A stretch of 64,000 bases of DNA from assembly GCF_002128405.1 (NCBI RefSeq), contig NZ_NETJ01000002.1, forward strand, positions 806,001 through 870,000, given 5' to 3'. The notes beneath the pieces were generated by a model. It worked only from the letters and a program-made list of their open reading frames with translations, did not search any database and was not told where the DNA came from. The translations under genes were made by a program, and so were the position numbers. This document shows, one piece after another, positions 44,157-53,927 of this stretch; within the stretch, counting starts at the first letter, position 1, and the number at the start of each line of letters is the position of its first letter. This DNA comes from Gottfriedia solisilvae (GTDB taxonomy: Bacteria > Bacillota > Bacilli > Bacillales > Bacillaceae_G).

Positions 44157-45830
44157 ATGAGCAAGTCAGATTTAGAAATTGCATTTGAATCAAAAATGAA
44201 AAAAATGTCGTATATTACTAAGGATTTAGATCTATTTGAAGATGATGTTGAAAATTACGGACATTATAAAGCAAAATTATCATTGTCAGTATTAGAACGA
44301 TTAAAAAATAATGATGATGGAAAGTTAATATTAGTTACATCAATCAATCCGACACCAGCAGGTGAAGGAAAATCAACTGTAACTGTTGGATTAGCACAAG
44401 CTTTTCATAAAATAGGGAAAAAAGCGATTGTTGCATTACGTGAACCTTCATTAGGACCTACAATGGGTGTAAAAGGAGGGGCAACTGGAGGAGGATATTC
44501 TCAAGTTTTACCAATGGATGATATCAATTTGCATTTTAATGGTGACATTCACGCAATCACAACAGCAAATAATGCACTTGCGGCTTTTATCGATAACCAT
44601 ATACAACAAGGAAATGAACTTGATATTGATGTCAGAAGAATTACTTGGAAACGTGTTGTTGATTTAAACGATCGTGCATTAAGAAATATTATAATCGGCC
44701 TTGGTGGACCTACTGAAGGGGTACCAAGAGAAGATGGATTTGATATAACTGTAGCCTCTGAAATTATGGCTGTTTTATGTTTAGCTTCTGATATTCAAGA
44801 TCTGAAAGCTCGTCTAAAACGCATAGTTGTTGCTTATACTAATGAAAAAAGGCCAGTAACGGTTGGAGATTTGAATGTTCAAGGCGCATTAACATTATTG
44901 TTAAAAGACGCAATTAAACCAAATCTTGTACAAACAATTGAACATACACCTGCAATTATTCATGGCGGTCCATTTGCCAATATAGCTCATGGATGTAATA
45001 GTGTAATCGCAACGAAGATGGCATCAAAATTAGGTGATTATGTCATAACAGAAGCAGGTTTTGGAGCAGATTTAGGTGCGGAGAAATTCTTAAATATTAA
45101 AACAAGAGCGCTAGGTGTTACTCCTGATGCAGTTGTAATAGTAGCTACAATTAGAGCTTTAAAAATGCATGGCGGCGTTCATAAAACTGAGCTTGCGACT
45201 GAAAATGTTAGTGCGATTAAAGATGGAATTTGTAATTTAGAAAAGCATGTTGAAACGATTCAAAAATTTAATGTCCCTGTTGTAGTTGCTGTTAATAAAT
45301 TCATAACTGATTCCGAAGAAGAAATTAGTTTTATTCAACAGTGGGGCAGGGAAAACAATATAGATGTTGTACTAACAGAAGTATGGGAACATGGTGGATT
45401 AGGTGGCGTTTCACTTGCCGAGACAATTGTTTCATTACTTAAAAAGCCGAAAGAGCCATTTCATTATTTATACGACTTAAATGATTCTATTGAAACAAAA
45501 ATCACGAAAATAGTGAAGGAAGTATATGGTGCTGATGGGATTAATTTATCTACAAAAGCAAAAAAACAAATTCAAGAATTTAATGAAAACGGTTGGGGAA
45601 ATCTTCCAATTTGTATGGCGAAGACTCAATATTCTTTGTCTGATCAGCCTCAAGCATTAGGAAGACCATCTGGATTTAAGGTAGAAGTTAGAGAATTAAA
45701 GGCGTCTATTGGAGCAGGTTTTATTGTTGCTTTAACAGGAAATGTACTAACAATGCCAGGGCTACCAAAAAAACCTGCTGCATTAAACATGGATATTGAT
45801 GAAAATGGCCGAGCTTTAGGATTATTTTAA
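44157..45830 (+). CDS. fhs: Formate-tetrahydrofolate ligase
   Basis: A 557-aa ATP-dependent ligase that joins formate to tetrahydrofolate, giving 10-formyl-THF for purine and formyl-methionine synthesis. The P-loop [10 protein letters not shown] is at residues 65-74. Other signatures are [36 protein letters not shown] and the C-terminal [10 protein letters not shown]. Length matches the family (about 555-560). It is a single-gene unit. Thymidylate synthase and DHFR, its partners in one-carbon metabolism, lie 10 kb downstream. Confidence 0.96.
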   Translation: MSKSDLEIAFESKMKKMSYITKDLDLFEDDVENYGHYKAKLSLSVLERLKNNDDGKLILVTSINPTPAGEGKSTVTVGLAQAFHKIGKKAIVALREPSLGPTMGVKGGATGGGYSQVLPMDDINLHFNGDIHAITTANNALAAFIDNHIQQGNELDIDVRRITWKRVVDLNDRALRNIIIGLGGPTEGVPREDGFDITVASEIMAVLCLASDIQDLKARLKRIVVAYTNEKRPVTVGDLNVQGALTLLLKDAIKPNLVQTIEHTPAIIHGGPFANIAHGCNSVIATKMASKLGDYVITEAGFGADLGAEKFLNIKTRALGVTPDAVVIVATIRALKMHGGVHKTELATENVSAIKDGICNLEKHVETIQKFNVPVVVAVNKFITDSEEEISFIQQWGRENNIDVVLTEVWEHGGLGGVSLAETIVSLLKKPKEPFHYLYDLNDSIETKITKIVKEVYGADGINLSTKAKKQIQEFNENGWGNLPICMAKTQYSLSDQPQALGRPSGFKVEVRELKASIGAGFIVALTGNVLTMPGLPKKPAALNMDIDENGRALGLF

Positions 45831-45849
45831 TTTTTAGTTCTGTTAATAG

Positions 45850-45893
45850 CTCTCGCCTCATGGAAAGCGAGTATCCTGAAACGGAAATCAACA
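45850..45893 (+). repeat. Dispersed repeat family B, copy 2 (3' end only)
   Basis: CTCGCCTCATGGAAAGCGAG followed by TATCCTGAAACGGAAATCAACA. It matches the 3' third of the family and lacks the GACCCCGCAGG part, so it is a truncated copy. Confidence 0.65.
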
Positions 45894-45928
45894 TTTTTTC
45901 AAACAGAAGCTAATTTTTAAAAAGAGGT

Positions 45929-45962
45929 AGAGGATACCAACTTACTGGATATCCTCTTTCTT
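45929..45962 (+). terminator. Terminator of fhs
   Basis: GAGGATA/TATCCTC stem with a 13-nt loop, followed by TTTCTT. Confidence 0.7.
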
Positions 45963-45981
45963 ATGTAAAGGGGAAATATTT

Positions 45982-46494
45982 ATGTTTGATCCAACAGCAT
46001 TTGATAATATGAAAGTGATTGTTGAAGGAATATTATACGATAAGGATTTAGACGGTGACTATCTCATTATCGATAGAGACGATTTTATGAATTTATCGAA
46101 AATGAATCGTGAATTTTCGATTACGTATAAGAAGAATAATGTGAAAAGCAATGTTAGCTGTAAATTCACTTTAGCCGCAACTGCTAAAGATTTATACTCG
46201 GAATTGTTAACTTCTAGCGAAGATGTTGGTTGTTATGTAGAACAAACATTTTTTTTCAATAAAGAAATAGAGGCTGAAATCCTACAAAGAAGCTTGATGC
46301 TGCTGCAAAATCACACAGAACAACAATTCAACGTTTTTCATAACATTAAACAATCATTTTTTGAGAAAAATAAAACAGAAACATCGTTAATCATTAAGTT
46401 TATCAATAAAATAACAGAAGAAGAATTTGATCAATTAGAAGAATTGATACATATTACGGAAATAATGTTACAATGGTTTGATGAGAAATATTAA
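45982..46494 (+). CDS. Hypothetical protein, 170 aa
   Basis: A soluble acidic protein of unknown family (MFDPTAFDNMKVIVEGILYD at the start; helical C-terminus with HITEIMLQWFDEKY). AAAGGGG precedes the ATG. It lies 11 bp before the DEAD-box helicase gene, so the two are an operon, and a role linked to RNA remodelling is possible but only by context. Confidence 0.7.
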   Translation: MFDPTAFDNMKVIVEGILYDKDLDGDYLIIDRDDFMNLSKMNREFSITYKKNNVKSNVSCKFTLAATAKDLYSELLTSSEDVGCYVEQTFFFNKEIEAEILQRSLMLLQNHTEQQFNVFHNIKQSFFEKNKTETSLIIKFINKITEEEFDQLEELIHITEIMLQWFDEKY

Positions 46495-46505
46495 AGGAGA
46501 TTTAA

Positions 46506-47723
46506 ATGGAACATTTTCAGTTAACAGAAAAAACAATTTTAAAAATAAAAGAAAGTAATATTACAAAATGGACTTCTGTCCAGGAAAAGGCGATTCCAGC
46601 AATTTTAGAAGGAAAAGATGTTGTCGTACAATCGCCAACTGGTACAGGTAAAACACTTGCTTATGTATTACCATTACTTAAACTAATTGATGAGAATGAG
46701 GAAAATCCACAAGTGGTCATTATGGCGCCAACTCGCGAGTTGGTAATGCAAATTTTCCAAGTTGTGCAAGACTACACTCAAAATACAAATATAAAAGTAG
46801 CTTCAATTGTTGGTGGTGCTGATGTTAAACGCCAAGTTGAGAAGCTTAAACAAAAGCCGAAAATTATAGTAGGTTCTCCAGGAAGAATTTCGCAGCTGAT
46901 TAAGTTGAAAAAACTTAAAATGCATGGCGTTAAAAAGATTGTATTTGATGAAGTTGATGAATTAATTAAGACAGATGATCAAAAAGACCTTCCTCAAATT
47001 GTGAAAGCAACATTAAAAGATCGTCAATTATTATTCTTTTCAGCTACAATTACTCCTCAAGCGATGCAGTTTGCAAAAGAACAAAGTACGAACTTAACTG
47101 AAATAACTGTCGATCAAAGTCTTGAAGGTAATATTATGCACGGATTTATTCCTTGTGAAGAAAGAGAAAAATTAGAATTACTAAGAAGAATTGGATCAAT
47201 TCAAAATATGAAAGCACTTGTATTTAGTAATGATCCATTTAAATTAGAAGGCTATGCTTCAAAATTAAACTTCAGAGGGATAAAAACAGCAGTGCTTCAT
47301 TCGAAATTAGGTAAAATGGAACGAAGTAAAGTATTAAAAGACCTTCAATCAGGGAAAACATCACTGTTATTTTCAACTGACGTAGCTGCAAGAGGCATCG
47401 ATCTTCAAGACTTACCGTATGTCGTTACATTAGACGTACCTGAAAAGGTTGAACAATATACTCATCGTAGTGGTCGAGTTGGTAGAATGGGGAACCAAGG
47501 TACAGTTATAAATTTAGTAACTCCTCGTGAAAAGAAACATCTATTTACACTAAGAGGAACACAAAAGTTATTTTTTGAACAATTATCTGTTACACATGGT
47601 GAAGTACGAAAAGTTGAAATGTCTGAAAAAGTAGAAGATAAAGTAAGCATCGAAAATAACAAGAAATTGCCGACAAATAAAAGTCCTAAAAATAATGTAA
47701 AAAAGATTAAAAAACAAAAATAA
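46506..47723 (+). CDS. yfmL: DEAD-box RNA helicase (YfmL-like)
   Basis: A 405-aa two-domain RNA helicase. The Q motif region precedes VVVQSPTGTGKTLAYVLP (motif I). PTRELV (Ia), GSPGRI (Ib), VFDEVDEL (II, DEVD instead of DEAD), FSATIT (III), STDVAARGIDLQD (V) and HRSGRVGRMG (VI) follow in order. A ~55-residue basic tail rich in Lys and Asn ends the protein and may bind RNA. Small cold-linked helicases of this group act in ribosome assembly. YfmL is my best match; other Csh paralogues are possible. It shares an operon with the 170-aa gene. Confidence 0.87.
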   Translation: MEHFQLTEKTILKIKESNITKWTSVQEKAIPAILEGKDVVVQSPTGTGKTLAYVLPLLKLIDENEENPQVVIMAPTRELVMQIFQVVQDYTQNTNIKVASIVGGADVKRQVEKLKQKPKIIVGSPGRISQLIKLKKLKMHGVKKIVFDEVDELIKTDDQKDLPQIVKATLKDRQLLFFSATITPQAMQFAKEQSTNLTEITVDQSLEGNIMHGFIPCEEREKLELLRRIGSIQNMKALVFSNDPFKLEGYASKLNFRGIKTAVLHSKLGKMERSKVLKDLQSGKTSLLFSTDVAARGIDLQDLPYVVTLDVPEKVEQYTHRSGRVGRMGNQGTVINLVTPREKKHLFTLRGTQKLFFEQLSVTHGEVRKVEMSEKVEDKVSIENNKKLPTNKSPKNNVKKIKKQK

Positions 47724-47779
47724 CATCGTATCTACATTTTAAGAACATGATTTCGTAACAAAATAATAATCATATATTA

Positions 47780-47812
47780 AAAGGCGTGTGTATGAACACA
47801 CGCTTTTTTTAT
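47780..47812 (+). terminator. Terminator of helicase operon
   Basis: AAGGCGTGTGT-atga-ACACACGCTTTTTTT. Confidence 0.92.
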
Positions 47813-47903
47813 ATAGTAAAAAATCATTTTTCAAGGGAAATTCAAATATAAAAGACCAAGTCGAATACGAAATGGTCTTTAATACAGTCAATGTAACCTT
47901 TAA

Positions 47904-48857
47904 TTACTGGTTTTTATTTTTTTCAACTGAAAGAATTAGTCCCATTGCTGAAACTTCTATATCTAATTTCATGATGTTAAATACAGGATGATCTGCTTGA
48001 ATGTTTTTGCTAATTAATTCTTGTTTAATCTCTTCAAATAAAGCATTACTCAAAAATGTACTTTTCTCATAGAATGTTAAATGTGGATGTTGTTCAATAA
48101 TTGTAGTTGTTTTATTCATAAAAAAATCTAGATAAGAAGGAATTGTTTCATAGATAAACTGTGTTTGATTCGATAAGCCAAAATGACCGAAACAAATGGC
48201 ATCTGGTTTATATGATTTTATTAAATTTAGAGATTCAATCATTAAGTCGTATGAAAATTGGTTAGGTGAGGTTGATGGCAAGACAAACGCTCCAATTTCA
48301 CTTTCTAACTGTGGATAATAAATCCCGATTGTATCACCTGTATACATATATCTACTATTATGATCAAAGATTGAAATGTGATGATTTGCATGACCAGGCG
48401 TATATAAAAATGACAGTTTATGATTCTTTCCAATCATAAGCTCCTCGCCGTTTTGAACTGAATAGATTTTACTTTGGTCCACTGGAAGAATTGGATCAAA
48501 TAAGCGGTCGAAATCTTCTCCATAAACTTGTTTTGCACTTGCTATTAACTTAGTTGGATTTTCTAAATGGGGTGCACCTTTTGGGTGAACATAAAGGGTA
48601 GCATTTGGACATTTCTCCATTAATAAGCCTGCTCCACCAGAATGATCTAAATGAATATGTGTCACAATCAAATTTTTAACTTTTTCAAGTGGAATGTTTA
48701 ATTCGTTTAGTCCATTTAATAAGTATTCATGGGACGGACTTGCACTTGTTTCAATTATCGTAATTTCATCTGAAAGTATGACATAACTGCCTGTTCGATA
48801 CGGATAAGAAAGATCATATAGATCTATTAAATAAGTCAGTTCGCCTATTTTTTTCAT
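47904..48857 (-). CDS. Metallo-beta-lactamase-fold hydrolase
   Basis: A 317-aa MBL-fold protein. The HxHxDH zinc motif reads THIHLDHSGGAG; TPGHANHHISI gives the third His and YTGDTIGIY the bridging Asp, with GHFG near residue 215. The C-terminal ~90 residues are helical. The domain order resembles SoxH/GloB-like or YqjP-like hydrolases; the substrate is unknown. I start at the ATG at 48857, seven bases after GGAGG; the ATG at 48863 sits on the site. It is divergent from the glutathione peroxidase gene. Confidence 0.87.
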   Translation of the reverse strand: MKKIGELTYLIDLYDLSYPYRTGSYVILSDEITIIETSASPSHEYLLNGLNELNIPLEKVKNLIVTHIHLDHSGGAGLLMEKCPNATLYVHPKGAPHLENPTKLIASAKQVYGEDFDRLFDPILPVDQSKIYSVQNGEELMIGKNHKLSFLYTPGHANHHISIFDHNSRYMYTGDTIGIYYPQLESEIGAFVLPSTSPNQFSYDLMIESLNLIKSYKPDAICFGHFGLSNQTQFIYETIPSYLDFFMNKTTTIIEQHPHLTFYEKSTFLSNALFEEIKQELISKNIQADHPVFNIMKLDIEVSAMGLILSVEKNKNQ

Positions 48858-49017
48858 TTTCATTCCTCCAATTTCATATGTAAAAATGGTGTAGAAAGAA
48901 CAAATTCATATCTTAACTATAATAGATTGAAGAAATTTTTAAAATAAGACTTTAAAATTAGACATTTAGTTGGAAAAAAATTACTATAAAAGTAAATGGA
49001 AATAGGAGGAATGAATA

Positions 49018-49500
49018 GTGAGTATCTATGATTTTCAAGTAAAGGATAGTAAGGGACAATTAATACCTTTATCAAATTATAAAGATCAAGTTGTCATCGT
49101 AGTAAATACTGCAAGTAAATGTGGATACACTCCTCAATATAAAGATCTTCAAGCACTTTATGAAGAATATAAAAATGAAGGACTTGTTGTAATAGGATTT
49201 CCATGTAATCAATTTATGAATCAAGAACCGGGTTCAAATGAAGAAATTCAAAGTTTTTGTGAATTGAACTATGGTGTAACTTTTCCAATCTTTGGGAAAG
49301 TAGATGTGAATGGAGAAAATGCGGATCCACTATTTAAATATTTAAGTAAAAACGCTCCTGGAATCATGGGACTAAAATCAATCAAATGGAATTTCACAAA
49401 ATTTATTATTGATAAAAATGGTGAAGTTGTTGAGAGAGTAGCTCCACAAACAAACCCACAAGATATGAAAGCAACAGTTGAGAAATTATTAAAAGCATAA
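49018..49500 (+). CDS. bsaA: Glutathione peroxidase-family thiol peroxidase
   Basis: A 160-aa GPx-fold peroxidase. The peroxidatic Cys35 lies in NTASKCGYTPQY, where animal enzymes have selenocysteine. Gln of FPCNQFMNQEPG and Trp of KWNFTKF complete the catalytic tetrad. The protein reduces hydroperoxides with thioredoxin or bacillithiol-type partners. The start is GTG at 49018 with AGGAGG seven bases upstream; an overlapping ATG at 49011 is in a closed frame. B. subtilis bsaA lies in the same neighbourhood next to ypgQ. Confidence 0.93.
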   Translation: MSIYDFQVKDSKGQLIPLSNYKDQVVIVVNTASKCGYTPQYKDLQALYEEYKNEGLVVIGFPCNQFMNQEPGSNEEIQSFCELNYGVTFPIFGKVDVNGENADPLFKYLSKNAPGIMGLKSIKWNFTKFIIDKNGEVVERVAPQTNPQDMKATVEKLLKA

Positions 49501-49506
49501 AAAAAT

Positions 49507-49536
49507 GCCTTCACATATTATGTGAAGGTTTTTTAT
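49507..49536 (+). terminator. Terminator of bsaA
   Basis: CCTTCACATA-t-TATGTGAAGG-type hairpin followed by T6. Confidence 0.88.
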
Positions 49537-49629
49537 CGCACATTTATCGTGCTAGAATCATACTCTCATTGTTTTTCATTCGAAGAAAAATGTTATAATA
49601 ACTCTAGTCTATTCTTGGGAGGACAAAGA

Positions 49630-50277
49630 ATGAATCAGCAACAAATTATTACCAATTTAGAAAATTACGTTCGAAATATACATAGCGGAGATAGTAGTGG
49701 TCATGATTGGTATCATATCGACCGTGTTAGAAATTTAGCTGTACACTTAGCGCGAAAAGAAAAAGCAGATGAATTTATCGTTGAATGTGCAGCACTCGTA
49801 CACGATGTGATTGATGATAAGCTTCACACTGACCTAATTAGTCAGAAGGAGCAATTAGTTGAAACACTTTCTAATCTTTTAAAAAATAGTGATCAAGTCA
49901 AAGATATTATTTACATAATAGAAAACATTTCATTTAAAGGTGGAAATGGCGTCATACCAAATACACTTGAAGGAAAGATTGTCCAAGATGCAGATCGACT
50001 AGATGCAATTGGAGCAATTGGAGTTGCGAGAACATTCGCGTATGGTGGAAAAAAGAATCGTAGCATGTTTAATCCAAACTTTGAAATTAGAGAAAATATG
50101 ACTTTGGAAGAATATAGAAGTGATCAAAGTTCGTCACTTCACCATTTTTATGAAAAGATATTAAAATTAAAAGAATTAATGAATACGCCCAGTGCTTATG
50201 AGATGGCAAAAGAAAGACATTCATACGTGGAGAATTTCATTGAACAATTTATGAAAGAGTGGAATTTTACAAAATGA
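49630..50277 (+). CDS. ypgQ: HD-domain phosphohydrolase (YpgQ type)
   Basis: A 215-aa HD-superfamily protein. The metal ligands are visible: His in SGHDWYHIDRVRN, His-Asp in AALVHDVIDDK, and the distal Asp in VQDADRLDAIGAIG. YpgQ of B. subtilis is a pyrophosphohydrolase acting on dNTPs/NTPs in vitro. The ATG at 49630 follows TTGGGAGGAC; the frame is open upstream but has no site. The stop codon overlaps the ABC-F start by four bases (ATGA), so the two are coupled. Confidence 0.9.
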   Translation: MNQQQIITNLENYVRNIHSGDSSGHDWYHIDRVRNLAVHLARKEKADEFIVECAALVHDVIDDKLHTDLISQKEQLVETLSNLLKNSDQVKDIIYIIENISFKGGNGVIPNTLEGKIVQDADRLDAIGAIGVARTFAYGGKKNRSMFNPNFEIRENMTLEEYRSDQSSSLHHFYEKILKLKELMNTPSAYEMAKERHSYVENFIEQFMKEWNFTK

Positions 50278-52160
50278 AAATATTAAGTGTTGAAAATTTA
50301 ATGAAAACGTACGGCGAAAAAACCTTATTTAATGAAATTTCATTTACCGTAAGTGAAGGGCAAAAAATCGGATTATTAGGTGTTAATGGAACCGGTAAGT
50401 CAAGCTTATTAAAAATTATTGCTGGTACAGAATCAGCAGATGACGGGAAAATTATTAAACCGAAAGATTATGTCATAAGTTATTTACCACAGCACGAAGA
50501 TTTTGATAAAAACCAAACCATTTTAGAAGCAGTTTTTGAAAGTGAAGATAAAATCATGATTTTAGTAAAAAATTATGAAAAAACGCTTCAAAAACTACAG
50601 GCTGATCCAGTAAATGATACATTACAAAATGAGTTAATAATTTTGCAGGCAGAAATGGATTCGAAAAATGCGTGGGATTTAGAAGCAAATGCAAAGACGA
50701 TCTTATCAAAACTTGGTTTAAACGATTTAAACTTAGATGTAACCTTACTTTCTGGTGGTCAGAAAAAAAGAGTAGCACTAGCGAAAGCTTTAATTCATCC
50801 TTGTGATTTACTGATATTAGACGAGCCTACAAACCATTTAGACTATGAATGTATTGTATTTTTACAAGAATACATCAAGAGACTTCAAAATGCTGTTTTA
50901 TTCGTAACACATGATCGTTATTTCTTAGACGAAGTGACAACTGCTCTTTTAGAGTTATCGAATGGGAATATCTATCGCTATGAAGGAAACTATCAGTACT
51001 ATATTGAACAAAGAGCAGCTAGAGAAGAACAGGAAGCTGCAACAAATGAGAAAAGAAACAACTTATTCAGACGAGAGCTTGCTTGGATGCGCAGAGGAGC
51101 AAAAGCAAGAACAACTAAACAAAAAGCTAGAATTCAAAGATTTGAAGACCTATCAGGTAAAATGGGTCAACAAGAGCAAGTCGAATTAGAAATGAACTTT
51201 AAGCAAACTCGATTAGGGAAAAAGGTTGTTGAGTTTAAGGATGTTAGTAAATCATTTGGCGAGAAGAAGATCTTAGATCATTTTAATCTATTATTGATTC
51301 AAAATGACCATATTGGTATTATTGGTGAAAACGGAGCAGGTAAAACAACACTTCTAAAAATGTTAATTGGTAAAGAAAAAGTTGATGATGGTGAGATAGA
51401 AACAGGTCAGACAGTAAAAGTGGCATACTATTCTCAAATTCAAGAGGTTCAATCACCAACTATGAGAGTAATTGATTATATTAAGGAAGAAGCAGAAGTT
51501 ATTTATACACCGGACGGTAAAACAATTTCTTCATCGCAAATGTTAGAAACCTTTCTTTTTCCAACTCATTCACATGGTGTTCAAATTGGTAAGCTTTCTG
51601 GTGGAGAAAAAAGAAGGCTATATTTATTAAAACTATTAATGACAGCACCGAATGTATTATTACTAGACGAGCCAACAAATGATTTAGATATTGATACATT
51701 AACAGTACTTGAAGATTATATCGAAAACTTTAATGGGGTTGTTGTAACGGTTTCCCATGATCGTTATTTCTTAGATAAAGTCACAAATAAACTACTTATT
51801 TTTGAAGGGAACGGGAAAGTTTCTTCAACGTTAGAGAGTTATACAGAATATTTAGAACGAAAAACAATTGAAGCAAAAGAAATTCAATTAGAAAAAGCAA
51901 TAGTTGAAAAACCAGTGTATCAAAAAGAACAGAAAAAAAAGCGCTTAACATATCAAGAGCAAAAAGAATGGGATAGTATTGAATCTGATATTGAAAAATT
52001 AGAAAGTGAGATCGAAAGACTAAATGAAAAGTTGTTAGAAGTCGGTTCAAACTTTGAAGAAGCTTTTAAACTGTCAAAGGAAATTGAAGAAAAAGAAGGA
52101 CAACTTGAAAATAAAATGGAGCGATGGTCCGTTTTAAGTGATCTTGTAGAAAGTTTGTAA
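50274..52160 (+). CDS. yfmR: ABC-F ATPase of the Uup/YfmR group
   Basis: A 628-aa soluble twin ABC ATPase with no membrane domain. Walker A motifs are GVNGTGKS (36-43) and GENGAGKTT; signatures are LSGGQKKRVALAKA and KLSGGEKRRLYLL; both Walker B strands end DEPTNHLD and DEPTNDLD. The P-site linker lies between the cassettes. A C-terminal coiled coil of about 75 residues (from KKRLTYQEQKEWD) is typical of Uup/YfmR. YfmR helps ribosomes past difficult stretches such as polyproline, overlapping EF-P. It is coupled to ypgQ by an ATGA overlap. Confidence 0.92.
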   Translation: MKILSVENLMKTYGEKTLFNEISFTVSEGQKIGLLGVNGTGKSSLLKIIAGTESADDGKIIKPKDYVISYLPQHEDFDKNQTILEAVFESEDKIMILVKNYEKTLQKLQADPVNDTLQNELIILQAEMDSKNAWDLEANAKTILSKLGLNDLNLDVTLLSGGQKKRVALAKALIHPCDLLILDEPTNHLDYECIVFLQEYIKRLQNAVLFVTHDRYFLDEVTTALLELSNGNIYRYEGNYQYYIEQRAAREEQEAATNEKRNNLFRRELAWMRRGAKARTTKQKARIQRFEDLSGKMGQQEQVELEMNFKQTRLGKKVVEFKDVSKSFGEKKILDHFNLLLIQNDHIGIIGENGAGKTTLLKMLIGKEKVDDGEIETGQTVKVAYYSQIQEVQSPTMRVIDYIKEEAEVIYTPDGKTISSSQMLETFLFPTHSHGVQIGKLSGGEKRRLYLLKLLMTAPNVLLLDEPTNDLDIDTLTVLEDYIENFNGVVVTVSHDRYFLDKVTNKLLIFEGNGKVSSTLESYTEYLERKTIEAKEIQLEKAIVEKPVYQKEQKKKRLTYQEQKEWDSIESDIEKLESEIERLNEKLLEVGSNFEEAFKLSKEIEEKEGQLENKMERWSVLSDLVESL

Positions 52161-52323
52161 TAAGGTGAAATATGATTTTTGAAATGCCAATTGTCTTTAA
52201 CAGATTTGTTTTTTACATTTAAATTGTAAAATTTGTTAAATAATATTATTTAAAAGGCCATTTCCATGTTTTTACGAGCTACGTTCAAAAGTGTATTGTA
52301 GTAAAAAAAAGGAGATGGTCATA

Positions 52324-52713
52324 ATGATTAATCATGTTGTCATTTTAGGAAGATTAACAAAAACACCAATGTTACAAACTACTAATAGTGGAAAGAAATC
52401 AACTTTTATTAGTATCGCTACAACTACTTACAATGTACATATGAAAAGAAACAAAACGAATTATGTTTCCATTAAGTTATGGGGTCAGACAGCAGAATAT
52501 GTTGTTAAAAAGGGTAAAAAGGGAATGGAAGTATCAGTTGAAGGAATACTGAAAACTTCAAGTTATGTTAACGAGCAGGATAAACAAGTTTTCGTAACTG
52601 AAGTAGTTGCTGAGAATGTTCACCTAATAACTAGTCAATTTGATGAGACAGCTCAAAATGTAAGCAATTCAAATGCTTCTGAATTTGAAAAATTTGTGAA
52701 TGCATTACAATAG
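52324..52713 (+). CDS. Single-stranded DNA-binding protein (short, SsbB-like)
   Basis: A 129-aa SSB with an OB fold: INHVVILGRLTKTPMLQTTN, the core FISIATTTYN and WGQTAEYVVKKGKKGMEVSVEG. The C-terminus ends FEKFVNALQ and lacks the acidic D-D-x-P-F tail that recruits partners to the main SSB. This fits an accessory SSB such as the competence SsbB. I use the ATG at 52324 because AAAGGAGATGG is correctly spaced; an ATG at 52315 overlaps it. Confidence 0.85.
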   Translation: MINHVVILGRLTKTPMLQTTNSGKKSTFISIATTTYNVHMKRNKTNYVSIKLWGQTAEYVVKKGKKGMEVSVEGILKTSSYVNEQDKQVFVTEVVAENVHLITSQFDETAQNVSNSNASEFEKFVNALQ

Positions 52714-52719
52714 TGAGTT

Positions 52720-52766
52720 TCTCCTCTTTTTGATAAGATAATGATAACGAAAACAAGAAGAGGAGA
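52720..52766 (+). promoter_or_regulatory. Possible SD-sequestering hairpin before cvfC
   Basis: TCTCCTCTT (52720-52728) is perfectly complementary to AAGAGGAGA (52758-52766), which is the ribosome site of cvfC. The loop is 29 nt. No T run follows, so it is not a normal terminator. Confidence 0.4.
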
Positions 52767-52771
52767 TCACG

Positions 52772-53923
52772 ATGAAGATTAAATCAATTGAACCAACACC
52801 TAGTCCAAATACGATGAAGGTGTTACTAGATGAAGAATTACCATCTGGTAGTAGGAATCATTATTCCTTAGATAATGTAGATAAAGCACCGACAATTATT
52901 AAAGATATATTATCGATTGACGGCGTTAAAAGTGTATATCATGTTTCTGATTTCTTAGCAATCGATAGAAAATCAAATGCAAACTGGCAAAATATATTAC
53001 AACAAGTACGCAATGTATTTGGAGAAGAATTGAATGACACAAAAATTGAGGATAATCATCAAATTGATTCTCATTTTGGAGAAGTTCAAGTATTTGTACA
53101 AATGTATCATAATATTCCTATGCAATTAAAACTAATTGTAAATGGAGAAGAACAAAGAGCTGCATTACCACCATTTTATAAAGAAGCAATCATGAAGCTC
53201 ACTTCAGCGGCATCAAATGTCGTCTTTGAAAGACAATGGGTAGACTATGGCATTCGATATGGTGAGTTATCTACGATTGAAAAAGAAATAATTGACGAAT
53301 TAACAGCTACTCATACAGAACAAGACATACAAACAATTGTAAATGAAGTTATGAATAGTGAAACGGCAGTGAAAGAAAACATTGAAGCTCCAAAATTCGA
53401 GCCATTTACGATGGAAATTTTTAGTGAAACTGACTGGAAAAAGAGATATGCACGTTTTGTTAAGGTGAATCCAACAATTGAAGATTTGCCACTACTAGAA
53501 ATCGCCTTAAAAGATGAGCATGTTTCAATCAGAAGGTTAGCAACAGCATATCTAGGTATGATAAAATCAGAATTAGTCTTACCTTATTTATATGAGGCAT
53601 TAAAGGATAAAGCTGTCGGTGTTAGACGAATAGCAGGAGATTGCTTGTCTGATTTAGGATTTGAAGAGGCTACACCTGCTATGATTGAAGCTTTAAAAGA
53701 TCCTAGTAAATTAGTAAGATGGCGTGCAGCAATGTTTTTATTTGAAGTCGGAGATGAAAGTGCTATTCCAGCTTTGAAAGAAGCGCTAGATGATCCAGAA
53801 TTTGAAGTAAAATTACAAGTTCAGCTTGCTTTACATCGAATAGAGAATGGTGAAGAAGCTTTAGGATCAGTTTGGAAACAAATGACAGAAAAAATGAAAT
53901 CAGAAAACAATAAAGGGGAATAA
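52772..53923 (+). CDS. cvfC: Conserved virulence factor C homologue (CvfC/YpgR)
   Basis: A 383-aa protein. The N-terminal ~90 residues are NifU/Nfu-N-like (MKIKSIEPTPSPNTMKVLLD), a middle region follows, and the C-terminal ~140 residues are HEAT-like repeats (LLEIALKDEHVSIRRLATAY, then LYEALKDKAVGVRRIAGD and further repeats). CvfC was named in Staphylococcus aureus for reduced virulence of mutants; its biochemical role is unknown. The Nfu-like part may suggest Fe-S or redox work, and the next gene encodes a bacilliredoxin four bases downstream. Confidence 0.9.
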   Translation: MKIKSIEPTPSPNTMKVLLDEELPSGSRNHYSLDNVDKAPTIIKDILSIDGVKSVYHVSDFLAIDRKSNANWQNILQQVRNVFGEELNDTKIEDNHQIDSHFGEVQVFVQMYHNIPMQLKLIVNGEEQRAALPPFYKEAIMKLTSAASNVVFERQWVDYGIRYGELSTIEKEIIDELTATHTEQDIQTIVNEVMNSETAVKENIEAPKFEPFTMEIFSETDWKKRYARFVKVNPTIEDLPLLEIALKDEHVSIRRLATAYLGMIKSELVLPYLYEALKDKAVGVRRIAGDCLSDLGFEEATPAMIEALKDPSKLVRWRAAMFLFEVGDESAIPALKEALDDPEFEVKLQVQLALHRIENGEEALGSVWKQMTEKMKSENNKGE

Positions 53924-53927
53924 AACA

